Source: Indioceanicola sp046045995 | Lineage (GTDB): Bacteria; Pseudomonadota; Alphaproteobacteria; Azospirillales; Azospirillaceae | Length of the DNA stretch: 21,173 bases | Direction of reading: 5' to 3' | NCBI GenBank assembly: GCA_046045995.1 | Contig: JBJOKR010000069.1 | Span: 1-21,173, forward strand | Shown: positions 21,056-21,173 of the stretch, one piece after another | Numbering within the stretch: position 1 is the stretch's first letter | Layout of the letters: each line of letters begins with the position of its first letter | The notes under the pieces: generated by a model | What the model was told of the DNA's origin: nothing | The model's database searches: none | What the model saw: only the letters and a program-made list of their open reading frames with translations | Position numbers and translations under genes: made by a program

Positions 21056-21173
21056 TGGGGTGGACGCCCCCCTGACGGCATCTGTGTGCCAGAGTAGTGG
21101 GTGTCTTAACCGCTACTGAGGGAGGCGTCCGTGGGACAGGTTAGCATGATCGGGGTGGATTTGGCGAAGCAGG
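21056..21173 (+). mobile_element. Left part of an IS110-family insertion sequence
   Basis: The presumed left end follows the truncated REP unit; the exact boundary at 21056 is inferred from where the REP homology stops. The element runs off the window. Its leader (21062-21130) folds into an outer 10-bp stem with one mismatch (GGACGCCCCC with GGAGGCGTCC) enclosing two small hairpins. IS110-family elements carry a structured non-coding end; in one subgroup the 5' end encodes the bridge RNA that guides target choice. Confidence 0.6.
21131..21173 (+). CDS. IS110-family transposase, N-terminal fragment cut by window edge
   Basis: Starting from GTG at 21131 the frame reads MGQVSMIGVDLAKQ and then leaves the window. 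The GVDLAK motif is the typical N-terminal signature of IS110-family DEDD transposases and contains the first catalytic Asp. GGAGG (21121-21125) lies 5 bases before the GTG; an in-frame ATG at 21146 is an alternative start. Only 14 residues are visible, so the family call rests on that motif and on the structured leader and REP neighbourhood. Confidence 0.75.
   Translation, partial: MGQVSMIGVDLAKQ

Overview
The window is GC-rich chromosomal DNA, estimated by eye at about 70% G+C. It most likely comes from an alphaproteobacterium of the Rhodospirillales/Azospirillaceae type. The pointers are a DUF1013/TrcR cell-cycle regulator (an alphaproteobacterial family), a tight rpe / heparinase II-III / small membrane protein / purH cluster of the kind I associate with alphaproteobacteria, a PAS_5-type protein and GANTC sites. 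I see no rRNA, tRNA, CRISPR array, prophage or plasmid backbone. The species assignment is inference.

Layout. 1-1251: ubiX (flavin prenyltransferase) and a small lipoprotein, both +. 1286-3101: hemF and an FkbM-type methyltransferase, both -. 3266-5846: an ABC1/UbiB-like atypical kinase and a BMP-family periplasmic binding protein, both +. 5975-6932: a two-gene - operon of DUF1013/TrcR followed by a Pro/Asp-repeat protein. 6933-7758: a long gene-free stretch with a probable promoter and three tandem hairpin terminators. 7759-8619: an exported, probably outer-membrane protein of unknown function, +. 8653-12944: the - operon rpe > heparinase-like > small membrane protein > purH. 13197-14744: matB, -. 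14745-15021: a gene-free divergent region with four back-to-back hairpins. 15022-15591: a CcdA/CcdB toxin-antitoxin pair. 15768-17024: a Tat-exported TAXI-type TRAP binding protein. 17230-19317: an S46 (DPP7/DPP11-type) serine peptidase. 19400-19963: a PAS_5 protein, -. 20272-20928: a glutathione S-transferase, +. 20958-21055: an inverted pair of REP palindromes. 21131 to the right edge: the start of an IS110-family transposase.

How the genes work together. Most genes are core metabolism: prenyl-FMN/quinone, haem, pentose phosphate, purine and malonyl-CoA. Others belong to the cell envelope: lipoprotein, outer-membrane protein, exported peptidase and two periplasmic binding proteins without their permeases. 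The accessory layer is more unusual. At least four related subfamilies of REP-like palindromes, most with a GTAG head, sit in the gaps, usually just 3' of genes. An IS110-family element appears to begin inside one such palindrome at the right edge, which fits the known REP preference of some IS110 elements. I found no clear new multi-gene defence system. The best candidates for undescribed biology are the structured non-coding pieces: the four-hairpin block 5' of ccdAB, the REP network, the folded IS110 leader, and the triple terminator with no visible gene in front of it.
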